A stretch of DNA of 64,000 bases from NCBI RefSeq assembly GCF_002591915.1, contig NZ_NIHB01000001.1, positions 1,369,590 through 1,433,589 on the forward strand. The letters are read 5' to 3'. The stretch comes from Marinicella litoralis. GTDB taxonomy: Bacteria; Pseudomonadota; Gammaproteobacteria; Xanthomonadales; Marinicellaceae. The notes below the pieces were generated by a model. It was not told the origin of the DNA. It saw nothing but the letters and a program-made list of their open reading frames with translations, and did no database searches. Both the position numbers and the translations under genes were made by a program. Every line of letters starts with the position of its first letter. Position 1 is the stretch's first letter. This document shows positions 25,338-34,195 of this stretch, one piece after another.

Positions 25338-25921
25338 TAATTTAACCTCACTGAAATAATTAGTATGGGATTGACCGGCACATCTTGTGCGTCCAATTCT
25401 TTATTGTAACTGGTTTTTGTTTGGGCCATTTTATCAATCACCTCCATGCCGGAAACCACGTGACCAAAAACAGTATAACCCCATGATTTTTCATTGGGGT
25501 TTAGGTTGGTGTTATCCGCTACATTAAAATAGTAGCTGCTGCTGGCAGAATGTGGGTCATCGTACCTGGCCATGGCAATGGTGCCTCGTTTGTTCAGCAA
25601 TCCATTGCCAGACTCATTGATCACCTTGCCACAAGCGTTTATTTCAGTTAACTCACTGAGAAAGGCACCTGTTTGGACCACATAGTCTTTGACCACCCGG
25701 TGAACCAGATTGTTATCGTATGTTTTGGATGCTACATGGTGTAGAAAATGGTTAACGGTTTTGGGTGCCCGGTTTCTGTCTAATTCAATGACCACTTCAC
25801 CCAAGCTGGTGGTGATTGTTAACTCAGGAAATGTGGAGTTTGGAAATACTGTTTCTTCAGGACAAGCTGATAAACACAGTTGTGTGACCAAACAAAGAAT
25901 TGTGAATGATTTGATTTTCAT
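25337..25921 (-). CDS. cyclophilin-type peptidyl-prolyl isomerase, lipoprotein
   Basis: A 194-residue cyclophilin with a lipoprotein signal (LCLSAC, C20), so it is expected to be membrane-anchored in the periplasm. Core blocks are TSLGEVVIELDRNRAPKTVNHFL, NLVHRVVKDYVVQTGAF (the FHR..F..Q.G active-site block, with V for the usual F), GTIAMARYDDPHSASSSYYFNVADN and WGYTVFGHVVSGMEVID. It begins the MCE operon and is coupled to the STAS gene. It may help fold exported partners of that operon; this is inference. Confidence 0.9.
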   Translation of the reverse strand: MKIKSFTILCLVTQLCLSACPEETVFPNSTFPELTITTSLGEVVIELDRNRAPKTVNHFLHHVASKTYDNNLVHRVVKDYVVQTGAFLSELTEINACGKVINESGNGLLNKRGTIAMARYDDPHSASSSYYFNVADNTNLNPNEKSWGYTVFGHVVSGMEVIDKMAQTKTSYNKELDAQDVPVNPILIISVRLN

Positions 25922-26034
25922 TTGATGTTATTTATTGACGCTTGCAATTATTCTACCCAAGGCGATAAGATTTTGATATAGCTACGGGTGAATTATATGT
26001 GCTGAAAAGAACCTTATTTATGAAATCAATATCA

Positions 26035-26063
26035 AAAGCGGTCAAATGACTTATGACCGCTTT
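26035..26063 (-). terminator. terminator of valS
   Basis: A ten-base perfect stem (AAAGCGGTCA with TGACCGCTTT) and nine-base loop begin right after the valS stop. Read on the minus strand it ends in a short run of four T. Confidence 0.65.
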
Positions 26064-26067
26064 GGTT

Positions 26068-28851
26068 TCACAGTTTGTCTAGTTTTTCCAGTTGTTCATT
26101 CAATTCTTGTAAAGCCACTTGGTTGCTTTCTAATTTTGCTTTTTCAGCCGCAACCAAATGATCGGGCGCTTTATTGACAAATTTTTCGTTATTCAACTTG
26201 CCTTCAGCACGTTTGATTTCCTGGTTGATTTTATCAATTTGTTTATTGATTCGTTTACTTTCTTCTGTTTTATCAATCAACCCAGCCAAGGGTATTAAGA
26301 TTTTCATTTCACCCATTAATGCCGTTGCAGCTGGTGGTTCTTCTTGGTCATTTTGAATCAATGACAAAGCTTCTAAACGGGCCATGGTTTTCAGCAGTGG
26401 CAGGTTTGATTGCATGAAGCTTTGATCTTGTTCACTGGCTTGAGACAACAGTACAGTCAATTTCTTTGATGGCGGAATATTCATTTCACCACGAATTTGT
26501 CTGACGGCCAGAGTCAATGTTTTGATCCATTTGATTTCAGCTTCTGCTTGGTCATCAATCAATGACTTATTGACGATTGGAAAAGAACTGATCATGATTG
26601 AATCTGGCTTAAGCTGAAACTTGGCTTTTACTTCTTGCCATATTTCCTCTGTTACGTATGGCATGATTGGGTGTAACAGCCTCAATGCCTGATCCAAAAC
26701 ATACAATAAAGTGCCTTGCACCTGGGCTTTTTGTTCGGTTTTTAACAAGGGTTTTGAAAGCTCTAAAAACCAATCACAGTATTCATTCCAGAAGAAATCA
26801 TAAATGGCTTGGCTGGCCAGGTCTAAGCGATATCTGTCCATGTGTCTGCGGTATTCAATGATGCAATTTTGCAGTCTGGAAACAATCCACTTTTCAACGG
26901 TTGAGGCATTTTCAAGATTGAATTCACCTGCGACATGGTCTTCTGTATTCATGAACACAAAGCGCGAGGCGTTGAAGATTTTGTTACAAAAATTTCGATA
27001 CCCTTCAACTCGACCCATGTCAAAGTTGATGTCTCGACCGGTACTGGCTAAAGAGGCGAAGGTGAATCGCATGGCATCGCAACCATAAGGCTTAATTCCT
27101 TCAGGGAATTCGGCCATGGTGGCTTGTTTAATCTGCTCAATTTTTTTCGGTTGGTCTTGCATCAAACCTTGGGTTCTCTTTTGTAACAAGGCTTCTAAAC
27201 TGATGCCATCTATCAAATCGATTGGATCCAACACATTGCCTTTTGATTTTGACATTTTTTGGCCATTTGAATCGCGTACCAAGCCATGGATATAAACTTC
27301 TTTAAAGGGAATGTTATCCATGAACTTCATTCCCATCATGATCATTCTGGCGACCCAGAAAAAGATGATGTCGAAACCGGTAACCAAGACATTGGTGGGG
27401 TAATAAGTTTGTAGTTCTTTTGAATTTTCTGGCCAATCCAGTGTAGCAAAAGGCCACAAGGCCGAGGAGAACCATGTATCCAAAACATCATTGTCTTGGC
27501 GTAATTTCACCTCATCAGTTAAATTGTGGCGGGCGCGAGCATCGGCTTCATCCATACCGACGTATATATTGTCTTGTTCGTCATACCATGCAGGAATGCG
27601 GTGACCCCACCACAATTGCCGAGAAATACACCAGTCTTGAATGTCATTCATCCATGCGTAATAGGTGTTCTTCCAGTTGTCAGGAACAAATTTGATGTCA
27701 CCATTGTCCACGGCTTCGATGGCTGGTTTGGCCAAAGTCTTGGCATCAACATACCATTGGTTGGTTAGCATGGGTTCAATCACATCCCCAGAGCGGTCAC
27801 CGCGTGGCACCATCAAAGTATGGGGTTTGGTTTCAACCAATAAACCCAAACGATCCATCTCGGCCACCACAGCTTTGCGGGCATCGTATCGTGGAAGTCC
27901 TTGGTAGGCTTCAGGTGCGTTTTTATTGATGGTGGCATCGAAGTTCAGTACGTTCAATAAAGGCAGGTCATGGCGTTGGCCCACCTGATAATCATTAAAG
28001 TCATGGGCTGGAGTGATTTTGACACATCCAGTGCCTTTTTCTGGATCCGCATGTTGATCGCCAACAATGGGTATCAGGCGATTACAAATCGGCAACAACA
28101 CTTGTTGGCCAATTAAATGTTTGAACCGATCATCATCAGGGTTAACTGCAACGGCAGTATCGCCTAACAGGGTTTCAGGCCGAGTGGTGGCAATGGTTAA
28201 AAACACGTCTGAGGCGTCGCCATTGTCGTCTGCCACTGGGTAATTGAAATGCCACATAAAGCCATTTTCTTCAACCGACTCAACTTCTAAATCACTCAAA
28301 GCGGTGTTGAGGGTGGGGTCCCAATTCACCAGGCGTTGGCCACGATAAATCAATCCTTCTTCATGTAAGTCAACAAATACCTTCATCACGGCTGCCGACA
28401 TGCCATCATCCATGGTGAATCGCTGTCTCGACCAGTCTGGTGATGCACCCATGCGACGCAATTGATTGGTAATGGTGTTGCCAGATTGCTCTTTCCATTG
28501 CCACACTTGGTCCACAAAGGCTTCACGTCCCAATTCTACTCGAGAGCTGCCTTGTGCATTCAATTGTCGTTCAACCACCATTTGGGTGGCAATGCCAGCA
28601 TGATCAGTACCTGGCTGCCACAAGGTGTTCTTCCCTTGCATGCGGTGGTATCGGATTAAGGTGTCCATAATGGTGTCTTGAAATGCATGACCCATATGCA
28701 GGGTGCCAGTAACATTGGGTGGTGGAATCATGATGCAATAAGTTTCATCACTGTCCGTATTGCCGGTGGCCCCAGCTTTAAAGTATCCGTTCTTTTCCCA
28801 GTTTTGGTACCATTTGGTTTCAATTTGGGTTGGGTCGTATTTTTCTATCAT
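26068..28851 (-). CDS. valS: valyl-tRNA synthetase
   Basis: A 927-residue class I aminoacyl-tRNA synthetase charging tRNA-Val (E. coli ValRS 951). The HIGH-type motif is TLHMGHAF (HMGH at 52-55) and the KMSKS loop is at 532-536. The editing domain (about residues 200-345, TTRPETLLGDTAVAV) and anticodon-binding domain are complete. The C-terminal coiled coil (about 865-925), typical of ValRS, is present. It lies downstream of pepA after 85 bases; in many gammaproteobacteria holC lies between these two but it is absent here. Confidence 0.97.
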   Translation of the reverse strand: MIEKYDPTQIETKWYQNWEKNGYFKAGATGNTDSDETYCIMIPPPNVTGTLHMGHAFQDTIMDTLIRYHRMQGKNTLWQPGTDHAGIATQMVVERQLNAQGSSRVELGREAFVDQVWQWKEQSGNTITNQLRRMGASPDWSRQRFTMDDGMSAAVMKVFVDLHEEGLIYRGQRLVNWDPTLNTALSDLEVESVEENGFMWHFNYPVADDNGDASDVFLTIATTRPETLLGDTAVAVNPDDDRFKHLIGQQVLLPICNRLIPIVGDQHADPEKGTGCVKITPAHDFNDYQVGQRHDLPLLNVLNFDATINKNAPEAYQGLPRYDARKAVVAEMDRLGLLVETKPHTLMVPRGDRSGDVIEPMLTNQWYVDAKTLAKPAIEAVDNGDIKFVPDNWKNTYYAWMNDIQDWCISRQLWWGHRIPAWYDEQDNIYVGMDEADARARHNLTDEVKLRQDNDVLDTWFSSALWPFATLDWPENSKELQTYYPTNVLVTGFDIIFFWVARMIMMGMKFMDNIPFKEVYIHGLVRDSNGQKMSKSKGNVLDPIDLIDGISLEALLQKRTQGLMQDQPKKIEQIKQATMAEFPEGIKPYGCDAMRFTFASLASTGRDINFDMGRVEGYRNFCNKIFNASRFVFMNTEDHVAGEFNLENASTVEKWIVSRLQNCIIEYRRHMDRYRLDLASQAIYDFFWNEYCDWFLELSKPLLKTEQKAQVQGTLLYVLDQALRLLHPIMPYVTEEIWQEVKAKFQLKPDSIMISSFPIVNKSLIDDQAEAEIKWIKTLTLAVRQIRGEMNIPPSKKLTVLLSQASEQDQSFMQSNLPLLKTMARLEALSLIQNDQEEPPAATALMGEMKILIPLAGLIDKTEESKRINKQIDKINQEIKRAEGKLNNEKFVNKAPDHLVAAEKAKLESNQVALQELNEQLEKLDKL

Positions 28852-28936
28852 GGTTGCTGTTTGTAATTCAAGACTGTGTGGTTATTCAAAAATCAAGTCA
28901 CTCCTGACAATGCAGCAATGACTTGTCTGTGTTGCT

Positions 28937-30403
28937 TTATTTTTGACTTTCGTTGATTAAATATTGTACCAACATGGCAACTGGGCGGCCGGTGGCACCT
29001 TCTTTTTTATTGTTCCAAGCAGTTCCTGCGATGTCAACATGTGCCCATTTTTGGCCTTCGGTAAAACGCGATAAGAAACAACCAGCTGTGATTGTTCCAG
29101 CTGGGAAGCCGCCAATGTTTTGCATGTCAGCAAAAGAGGTGTCAATTTGCTTTTGGTATTCATCCCACAACGGTAATTCCCAAACTCGATCGTGTGATTG
29201 TAGGCCAGCTGTTTTTAATTCATCAAATAAACCATCTGTCTTGGTCATCACTGCCGAGGCTTGGTGACCCAAAGCAACCACACATGCGCCGGTTAAAGTG
29301 GCAAAATCAAGAATCACTGAGGGCTTGAACTCTTGGGCATAAGTCAGGGTGTCACACAAAATCATGCGACCTTCTGCGTCGGTGTTAAGCACTTCAATGG
29401 TTTTGCCCGAGTATGAAGTGATGACATCACCTGGTCGGTATGCTTTGCCATCAGGCATGTTTTCCACTGCAGGTACAAATGTCAGTAGGTTGATGGGAAG
29501 CCCAAGTTCAACAGCGGCAACAAAACCACCAATGACTGTCGCTGCGCCGCACATGTCGTACTTCATTTCATCCATGTTAGGACCTGGTTTCAATGAAATA
29601 CCACCGGTGTCAAATGTAATGCCTTTACCAACCAAGGCGATGGGCGCTTGGTCTTTGTCTGCGCCATTGTATTTTAACACCACCATTTTAGGCTTATTGG
29701 CACTGCCTTGGCCTACTGCCATCAATGCACCCATGCCCATTTTTTTCATTTGTTTGTGGTTTAAAACCGTGATTTCACAATTTTTGTTTTTTTCGGCAAT
29801 CTTGGTGGCATAGCTGGCAATATATTTTGGATTACAAATATTGGGCGGATTGTTGCCCAGGTGGCGTGCAGCAGCAACACCTGATGCCATGGCTTTGGCC
29901 TGATTGAATGCGTCTAATTGTGACTCTTGGGTAGCCACTTCTAAAGATTTGATTTTATGCTTGTTGTCTTTTTTGAAAGATTTGGTGTCTTCGTAGCGGT
30001 ATTCGGCATGTGAGGATGCCAAGGTAACCAATTTTACCGCCAATTGTGAGTCAAAGTTTTTGGTTTCAACAACTGACAAATGGTTGCTGATGGATTGGGT
30101 CCTGGTTTTGGCGGCAGCTTGAATGACATTGTGAGTGGCTTCATACAATGCTGTGGCGGTTAATTTGTCACACTCGCCCAAGCCTACAAGTGTTATTACT
30201 TGACCTTTTTCATTGTAGAGGTTCAGCATTTGGCCAGATTTTCCTGTGAAATCTTCATGGTCAACACGTGATTGAAATTGTTGTTGTACGTCAGAGTCCA
30301 GTTGTTTGATCAGTGCATTGTCTTTTTGGTCTGCAAAATGACCAATGATAATTTGATCGGCTTGTGACTCATTCACTGCTTGTGAGGTTGCTTTTATTTT
30401 CAT
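28937..30403 (-). CDS. pepA: leucyl aminopeptidase (PepA)
   Basis: A 488-residue M17 cytosol aminopeptidase (E. coli PepA 503). The signature NTDAEGR is at residues 340-346. GKGITFDTGGISLKP supplies K260 and D265 of the two-metal site, with D283 in YDMCGAA. It removes N-terminal residues from peptides and in E. coli also binds DNA at xer sites. The N-terminal domain (1-150) is divergent, as is common. It is divergent from lptF, a conserved arrangement in this class. Confidence 0.95.
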   Translation of the reverse strand: MKIKATSQAVNESQADQIIIGHFADQKDNALIKQLDSDVQQQFQSRVDHEDFTGKSGQMLNLYNEKGQVITLVGLGECDKLTATALYEATHNVIQAAAKTRTQSISNHLSVVETKNFDSQLAVKLVTLASSHAEYRYEDTKSFKKDNKHKIKSLEVATQESQLDAFNQAKAMASGVAAARHLGNNPPNICNPKYIASYATKIAEKNKNCEITVLNHKQMKKMGMGALMAVGQGSANKPKMVVLKYNGADKDQAPIALVGKGITFDTGGISLKPGPNMDEMKYDMCGAATVIGGFVAAVELGLPINLLTFVPAVENMPDGKAYRPGDVITSYSGKTIEVLNTDAEGRMILCDTLTYAQEFKPSVILDFATLTGACVVALGHQASAVMTKTDGLFDELKTAGLQSHDRVWELPLWDEYQKQIDTSFADMQNIGGFPAGTITAGCFLSRFTEGQKWAHVDIAGTAWNNKKEGATGRPVAMLVQYLINESQK

Positions 30404-30519
30404 GGGTGGGAACTCCGAAATTGAACGAACTGGGCATTTTAATCAACCTGATGGCTATTAACCAGTGATAAATGAATTAGTGTTGGGAAAAACAGTGGCA
30501 TTCATGGACTGATTGATTG

Positions 30520-30543
30520 AGTTGTTAAATATACTGAACAACT
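30520..30543. promoter_or_regulatory. inverted repeat AGTTGTT/AACAACT between pepA and lptF
   Basis: Seven-base perfect arms are separated by ten bases in the intergenic region shared by the divergent pepA and lptF genes. A TATACT (30530-30535 region) lies in the spacer. It may be an operator; no regulator can be named. Confidence 0.3.
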
Positions 30544-30594
30544 TAGTTCATTTCATCTGTTAAAATGCAGGCCCAATAACCCATACTAAACTGA

Positions 30595-31683
30595 ATGAAT
30601 ATATTATCCAATTACCTCAGAAAACAAGCCATCAAGACCACTTTGGTTGTATTGATGTTGTTGTTTTTGTTGATGGTTGGTACTTTATTCACCTCGACGC
30701 TCAGGGCCATCGCGCGGGGTGTGTTGCCGCCTGAGTTGTTGTTTATTGAACTCAGTTTGCGATCGGTTGATGTATTGGCCATCTTGATTCCGCTTTCGTT
30801 TTATTTGGGTTTGTTGACATCATTGAGTCAGCTGTATCGCAACCAAGAAGCGATCATGTTACATGCCTTTGGTTGGTCAACCAAGGACATTGTCAGGGCC
30901 ATGGCACCATTGGTGGTTGTGGTTTTTGTTTTGATGTTGTTTATTTCATTGGTGGTTTCTCCTCATGCTGCGAAGCTGTCAAAAGAGTTGACCACACAAG
31001 CCAATGAAAAGATTTCTTTGATGGGCTTAACCGAAGGGAAGTTCCAAAAGTTTTTTTCCAATGAAGGGGTGATCTTTGTCGAGAAAATTGATCCTGAAAG
31101 CAAACGAGTTGAAAATGTTTTTGCCAATATTTATCATCCCGATCGCATTGACACCGTGACTGCTGAATACGGCTATCAATTCGAAGAAAAAAATCAAAAG
31201 TACATTGCGTTGTTCAATGGATTCCGCAATGAAGGTAAACCAGGGACCAATGCGTACCAAATGATGCAGTTTGATCGTAATGACATTAAGCTGCCTGATT
31301 TGGATCAACAAATAGCTCAGTTGGATGAAAGTTCGAAACCCACTTGGGAGTTGATACAATCAACAGATCAAGTAGAAAAGGCGCAGTTGCATTGGCGCTT
31401 GTCTCCTGCTTTTTCCGTTTTGGCCTTGTTTTTATTGGCGATGTCATTAGCCAAAACTTCACATCGAGAAGCCAAGTTCATTAATTTGGTCGTTGGCATA
31501 ATGGCCTATGTGGTGATGATTAATTTATTAACCATCGGTCATTCATTGTTGGAACAAGGCGAAATTCCCAATGTGTTAGGTTTGTGGTGGGTTTATGTGA
31601 TCATCGCCACCTATGCCCTATTACGCATTCGGAAGTTAGATGGTCCCAAATATGAGCAAACGCCACAGGTGCTTTCGACCTAA
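30595..31683 (+). CDS. lptF: LPS export permease LptF
   Basis: A 362-residue inner-membrane permease of the LptB2FGC exporter that lifts lipopolysaccharide out of the inner membrane. It has three N-terminal helices, a periplasmic beta-jellyroll domain (about residues 130-260, with EGKFQKFFSNEGVIFVEKID and the YQFEEKNQKYIALFNG block), and three C-terminal helices. LRAIARGVLPPELLFIEL is characteristic of LptF. It overlaps lptG by one base (TAATG). Confidence 0.93.
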   Translation: MNILSNYLRKQAIKTTLVVLMLLFLLMVGTLFTSTLRAIARGVLPPELLFIELSLRSVDVLAILIPLSFYLGLLTSLSQLYRNQEAIMLHAFGWSTKDIVRAMAPLVVVVFVLMLFISLVVSPHAAKLSKELTTQANEKISLMGLTEGKFQKFFSNEGVIFVEKIDPESKRVENVFANIYHPDRIDTVTAEYGYQFEEKNQKYIALFNGFRNEGKPGTNAYQMMQFDRNDIKLPDLDQQIAQLDESSKPTWELIQSTDQVEKAQLHWRLSPAFSVLALFLLAMSLAKTSHREAKFINLVVGIMAYVVMINLLTIGHSLLEQGEIPNVLGLWWVYVIIATYALLRIRKLDGPKYEQTPQVLST

Positions 31684-32762
31684 TGTCTATATTAAGCAAA
31701 TACATTTTTAAAACGTTGTCATTTGGTTTAATGGTCGCTGTTTTTTTGTTGTTATCAATTGATGTGTTGTTCAATTTGATCAAAGAGTTGAATGACATCA
31801 ACAGTGTGTACACCTTAGGCGATGTATTCTTCTTTGTGATGTTAACCATTCCCAGTAAGATTTATGAAATGTTTCCAGTCAGCGTGGTGGTGGCTGTGGT
31901 AGTGAGTTTGGGCGCTTTGGCCAACGGGTCCGAGCTGGTGGTAATGCTGGCATCGGGCGTCAGTAAGCTTAGGATTGCTGTGACAGTGCTATTCAGTGTT
32001 GGCTTTTGGTTGGTGCTGGTTGTGCTGATGGGTGAATACATAGCATCGACCGGTGATCAAATGGCACAACAATTCCGCAATGAACAAGTCTCTAAGGGAA
32101 AGGCCACCTCCGCAGCACATGCCATATGGTTGCGCGACGGCGATGTGATATTCCGTACCAACCGCATGACTGAACAAGAACAAAAAGGTGTTTATGAGTT
32201 GCATGAAGTTACTGTGTTCGAATTGGAAAATAAAAAATTGAAACAGGTTTCTGAGGCCAAGAGTGCGGTGTTTGAAAATCAACAGTGGACTCTTAAAGAC
32301 TTGAAGGTTTCAACTTTTACTGACGATGGAGTAAGTACCAATCAACATGCTGAACAAAGCTGGGACTCGCGAATACAGCCTGAAATTTTAAACATCAGTA
32401 CAACCAGGCCTAAGTACCTCAGTATCAGAGACATTAACAAGTTTCAAAATTTCAATGCCAGCACTGGGGCCCTGCAATCTGCTTACCATATAGCATGGTG
32501 GTCAAAACTCTCATTCCCATTGCTGGTATTTGCCACTGCATTGTGTGGTGTGATTATGTTGTTTGGTCAAGTCAGGTCAGGTGGATTTGCACAAAGACTG
32601 GTGGTGGGCATTGTTATAGGTGTGGTGGTCTATTTATTGAATAAAACCCTGCTGAATTTTGGAGAGGTCTATCATGTCCATCCATTTTGGGTCGCCATGT
32701 TACCTGCCTTGTTGTTGTTTGTGTTTTTAATTTTGTGGCTTGCTGGCAGGTTCAGGGCTTGA
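31683..32762 (+). CDS. lptG: LPS export permease LptG
   Basis: A 359-residue partner of LptF with the same six-helix and jellyroll layout. Diagnostic parts are MSILSKYIFKT at the start, the ALANGSELVVMLASGVSKLRIA coupling segment and a C-terminal FGEVYHVHPFWVAMLPALL. Together with LptB and LptC it energises the LPS bridge. The last 36 bases overlap the end of the RDD protein gene on the opposite strand. Confidence 0.93.
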   Translation: MSILSKYIFKTLSFGLMVAVFLLLSIDVLFNLIKELNDINSVYTLGDVFFFVMLTIPSKIYEMFPVSVVVAVVVSLGALANGSELVVMLASGVSKLRIAVTVLFSVGFWLVLVVLMGEYIASTGDQMAQQFRNEQVSKGKATSAAHAIWLRDGDVIFRTNRMTEQEQKGVYELHEVTVFELENKKLKQVSEAKSAVFENQQWTLKDLKVSTFTDDGVSTNQHAEQSWDSRIQPEILNISTTRPKYLSIRDINKFQNFNASTGALQSAYHIAWWSKLSFPLLVFATALCGVIMLFGQVRSGGFAQRLVVGIVIGVVVYLLNKTLLNFGEVYHVHPFWVAMLPALLLFVFLILWLAGRFRA

Positions 32763-33185
32763 GTCATCGGTAGATTTCGTCAAATCAATGACAGGTTGAC
32801 CACATGCCATATCCATCCAAGTTAAATTTTTACTGTTTGAAATTCTAAGCCACAAGCCTGCTCCCAACAACAAGGTGGAAAAGATGCCCGTAATAAACCT
32901 CAGTGTCACTGCTTGCCATGTCAGTTTGTGGTGATTTAATATACCAATCTTCCAAGCCTTCATGCCAATGGTCTGTCCACCTTTTTTCCATGAGTATGTA
33001 AAATATAAATAGACTTCAAAGAACAACAATAGTTGAAACCAAAGTGTTTCGGGTTCGACTTCTTTTCCAGTCCGAAGTAAAACGAAAATGAGTGACGTAA
33101 CCAAGAAAATTCCCAAAATAGGAAAAATGTCGTAGATTAAAGCGGCCACGTGTTTCCAAAGTTTACTTTTGTGGATATTTGTCAT
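32727..33185 (-). CDS. RDD family membrane protein
   Basis: A 152-residue protein with three membrane helices (about residues 10-30, 47-63 and 98-118). It carries the RDD pattern in variant form: the first helix has ALIYDIFPILG, where Asp is kept, and the loop has KKGGQTIGMKAWKIGIL, a strong RDD hallmark. Functions in the family vary (some are ion transporters). The C-terminus is a polar tail (DDSSPEPASKPQN). It converges on lptG with a 36-base overlap. Confidence 0.85.
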   Translation of the reverse strand: MTNIHKSKLWKHVAALIYDIFPILGIFLVTSLIFVLLRTGKEVEPETLWFQLLLFFEVYLYFTYSWKKGGQTIGMKAWKIGILNHHKLTWQAVTLRFITGIFSTLLLGAGLWLRISNSKNLTWMDMACGQPVIDLTKSTDDSSPEPASKPQN

Positions 33186-33418
33186 TTGATCTCTAAAGCA
33201 TTGAGGTGGTTGGATTTTAAAGAAATTAGTTGACGATTGGTAACAAAAAAAAAGATAAATTTATGTAATTATTACTTTAATTTTTCAAAAAAGGCAGTTA
33301 TTCTTGTTCCCCACTAAGTCGAGTGCGGACTTAATTTTGATGTTTTTATTGGGCCTTACGGGTCTGATGGCATCTCGGTTCTCACATTTTCTTAATTAAT
33401 AATTATGGAAGGGAAGGT

Positions 33419-34192
33419 ATGTTGATATCTCAAATTTCTAAAGGTGGTTTAATCAAAGGTTTGGTTATTTTGTCTTTATTGGTAACTTCAGCAGCAAGTT
33501 TTGCTCAGTTACAAACAGCAGTACAAGTGGTGTCTAACACCAATAGTTCAGCGGCTAATTCACAAAACAGTATTGATCGTTTAAGTGATCAAACTGAAGA
33601 ATTATTGGTCCAATATAGAACCGTGTTATCAGAAATCGAAAGTTTAACTGTATACAACCAACAGTTAGAGGCTGTCGTGAATGATCAAAATGCAGCCATT
33701 GTTTCATACAATGAGCAAATGACTGAGTTGGAGTCAACCAATCGTGCGATTGTTCCTATGGTCATTGAAATGGTTGATATGTTGAGGAAAATTATAGAAG
33801 CTGATATTCCTTTCAGATTGAATGACAGAATTCAACGAGTGACACAACTGGAAAATATGTTGGATGCTTCAAATGTAACCACTTCTGAGAAATACAGAAA
33901 AGTGACTGAAGCTTACCAAATTGAGCTTGATCATGGTCGTTCAGTTTCGACTTACCAAGCCGATATTGATGGTGGTGTAAAAGTTAATTTCTTGCAAATT
34001 GGGCGTACGGCTTTGTTGTACCAAACATTGGATGAGAAAAAATCTGGTTGGTGGAATGCCCAAGCGAAAAGATTTGAGGAATTACCCGATCAATACAATT
34101 CATCAATTAAAGAAGGCATCAGAATTGCAGCTAAACAAGCAGCGCCTAACTTAGTTGGTTTGCCAATCTTGTTTCAAGTTTCAGGGGAATAA
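33419..34192 (+). CDS. DUF3450 protein, first gene of TtpC/TonB-type operon
   Basis: A 257-residue periplasmic protein with a signal peptide (about residues 1-30). Residues about 35-110 are coiled coil, followed by a globular half with ADIPFRLNDRI and the WWNAQAKRFEELPDQY block. This matches DUF3450, nearly always encoded before TtpC and ExbB in TonB2-type clusters of vibrios and relatives. It probably forms part of the periplasmic complex. A strong GGAAGGGAAGG site precedes the ATG. It is followed by the TtpC-like gene after three bases. Confidence 0.88.
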   Translation: MLISQISKGGLIKGLVILSLLVTSAASFAQLQTAVQVVSNTNSSAANSQNSIDRLSDQTEELLVQYRTVLSEIESLTVYNQQLEAVVNDQNAAIVSYNEQMTELESTNRAIVPMVIEMVDMLRKIIEADIPFRLNDRIQRVTQLENMLDASNVTTSEKYRKVTEAYQIELDHGRSVSTYQADIDGGVKVNFLQIGRTALLYQTLDEKKSGWWNAQAKRFEELPDQYNSSIKEGIRIAAKQAAPNLVGLPILFQVSGE

Positions 34193-34195
34193 ATA

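Noticed and set aside
27474-27907. Several overlapping frames antisense to valS
   Set aside because: They lie opposite highly conserved ValRS motifs and have no family resemblance or start signals.
33245-33253. A9 run before the DUF3450 gene as a phase-variable element
   Set aside because: It is about 165 bases from the start codon in an AT-rich leader, where A runs are expected, and it shows no link to a promoter box or ribosome binding site.
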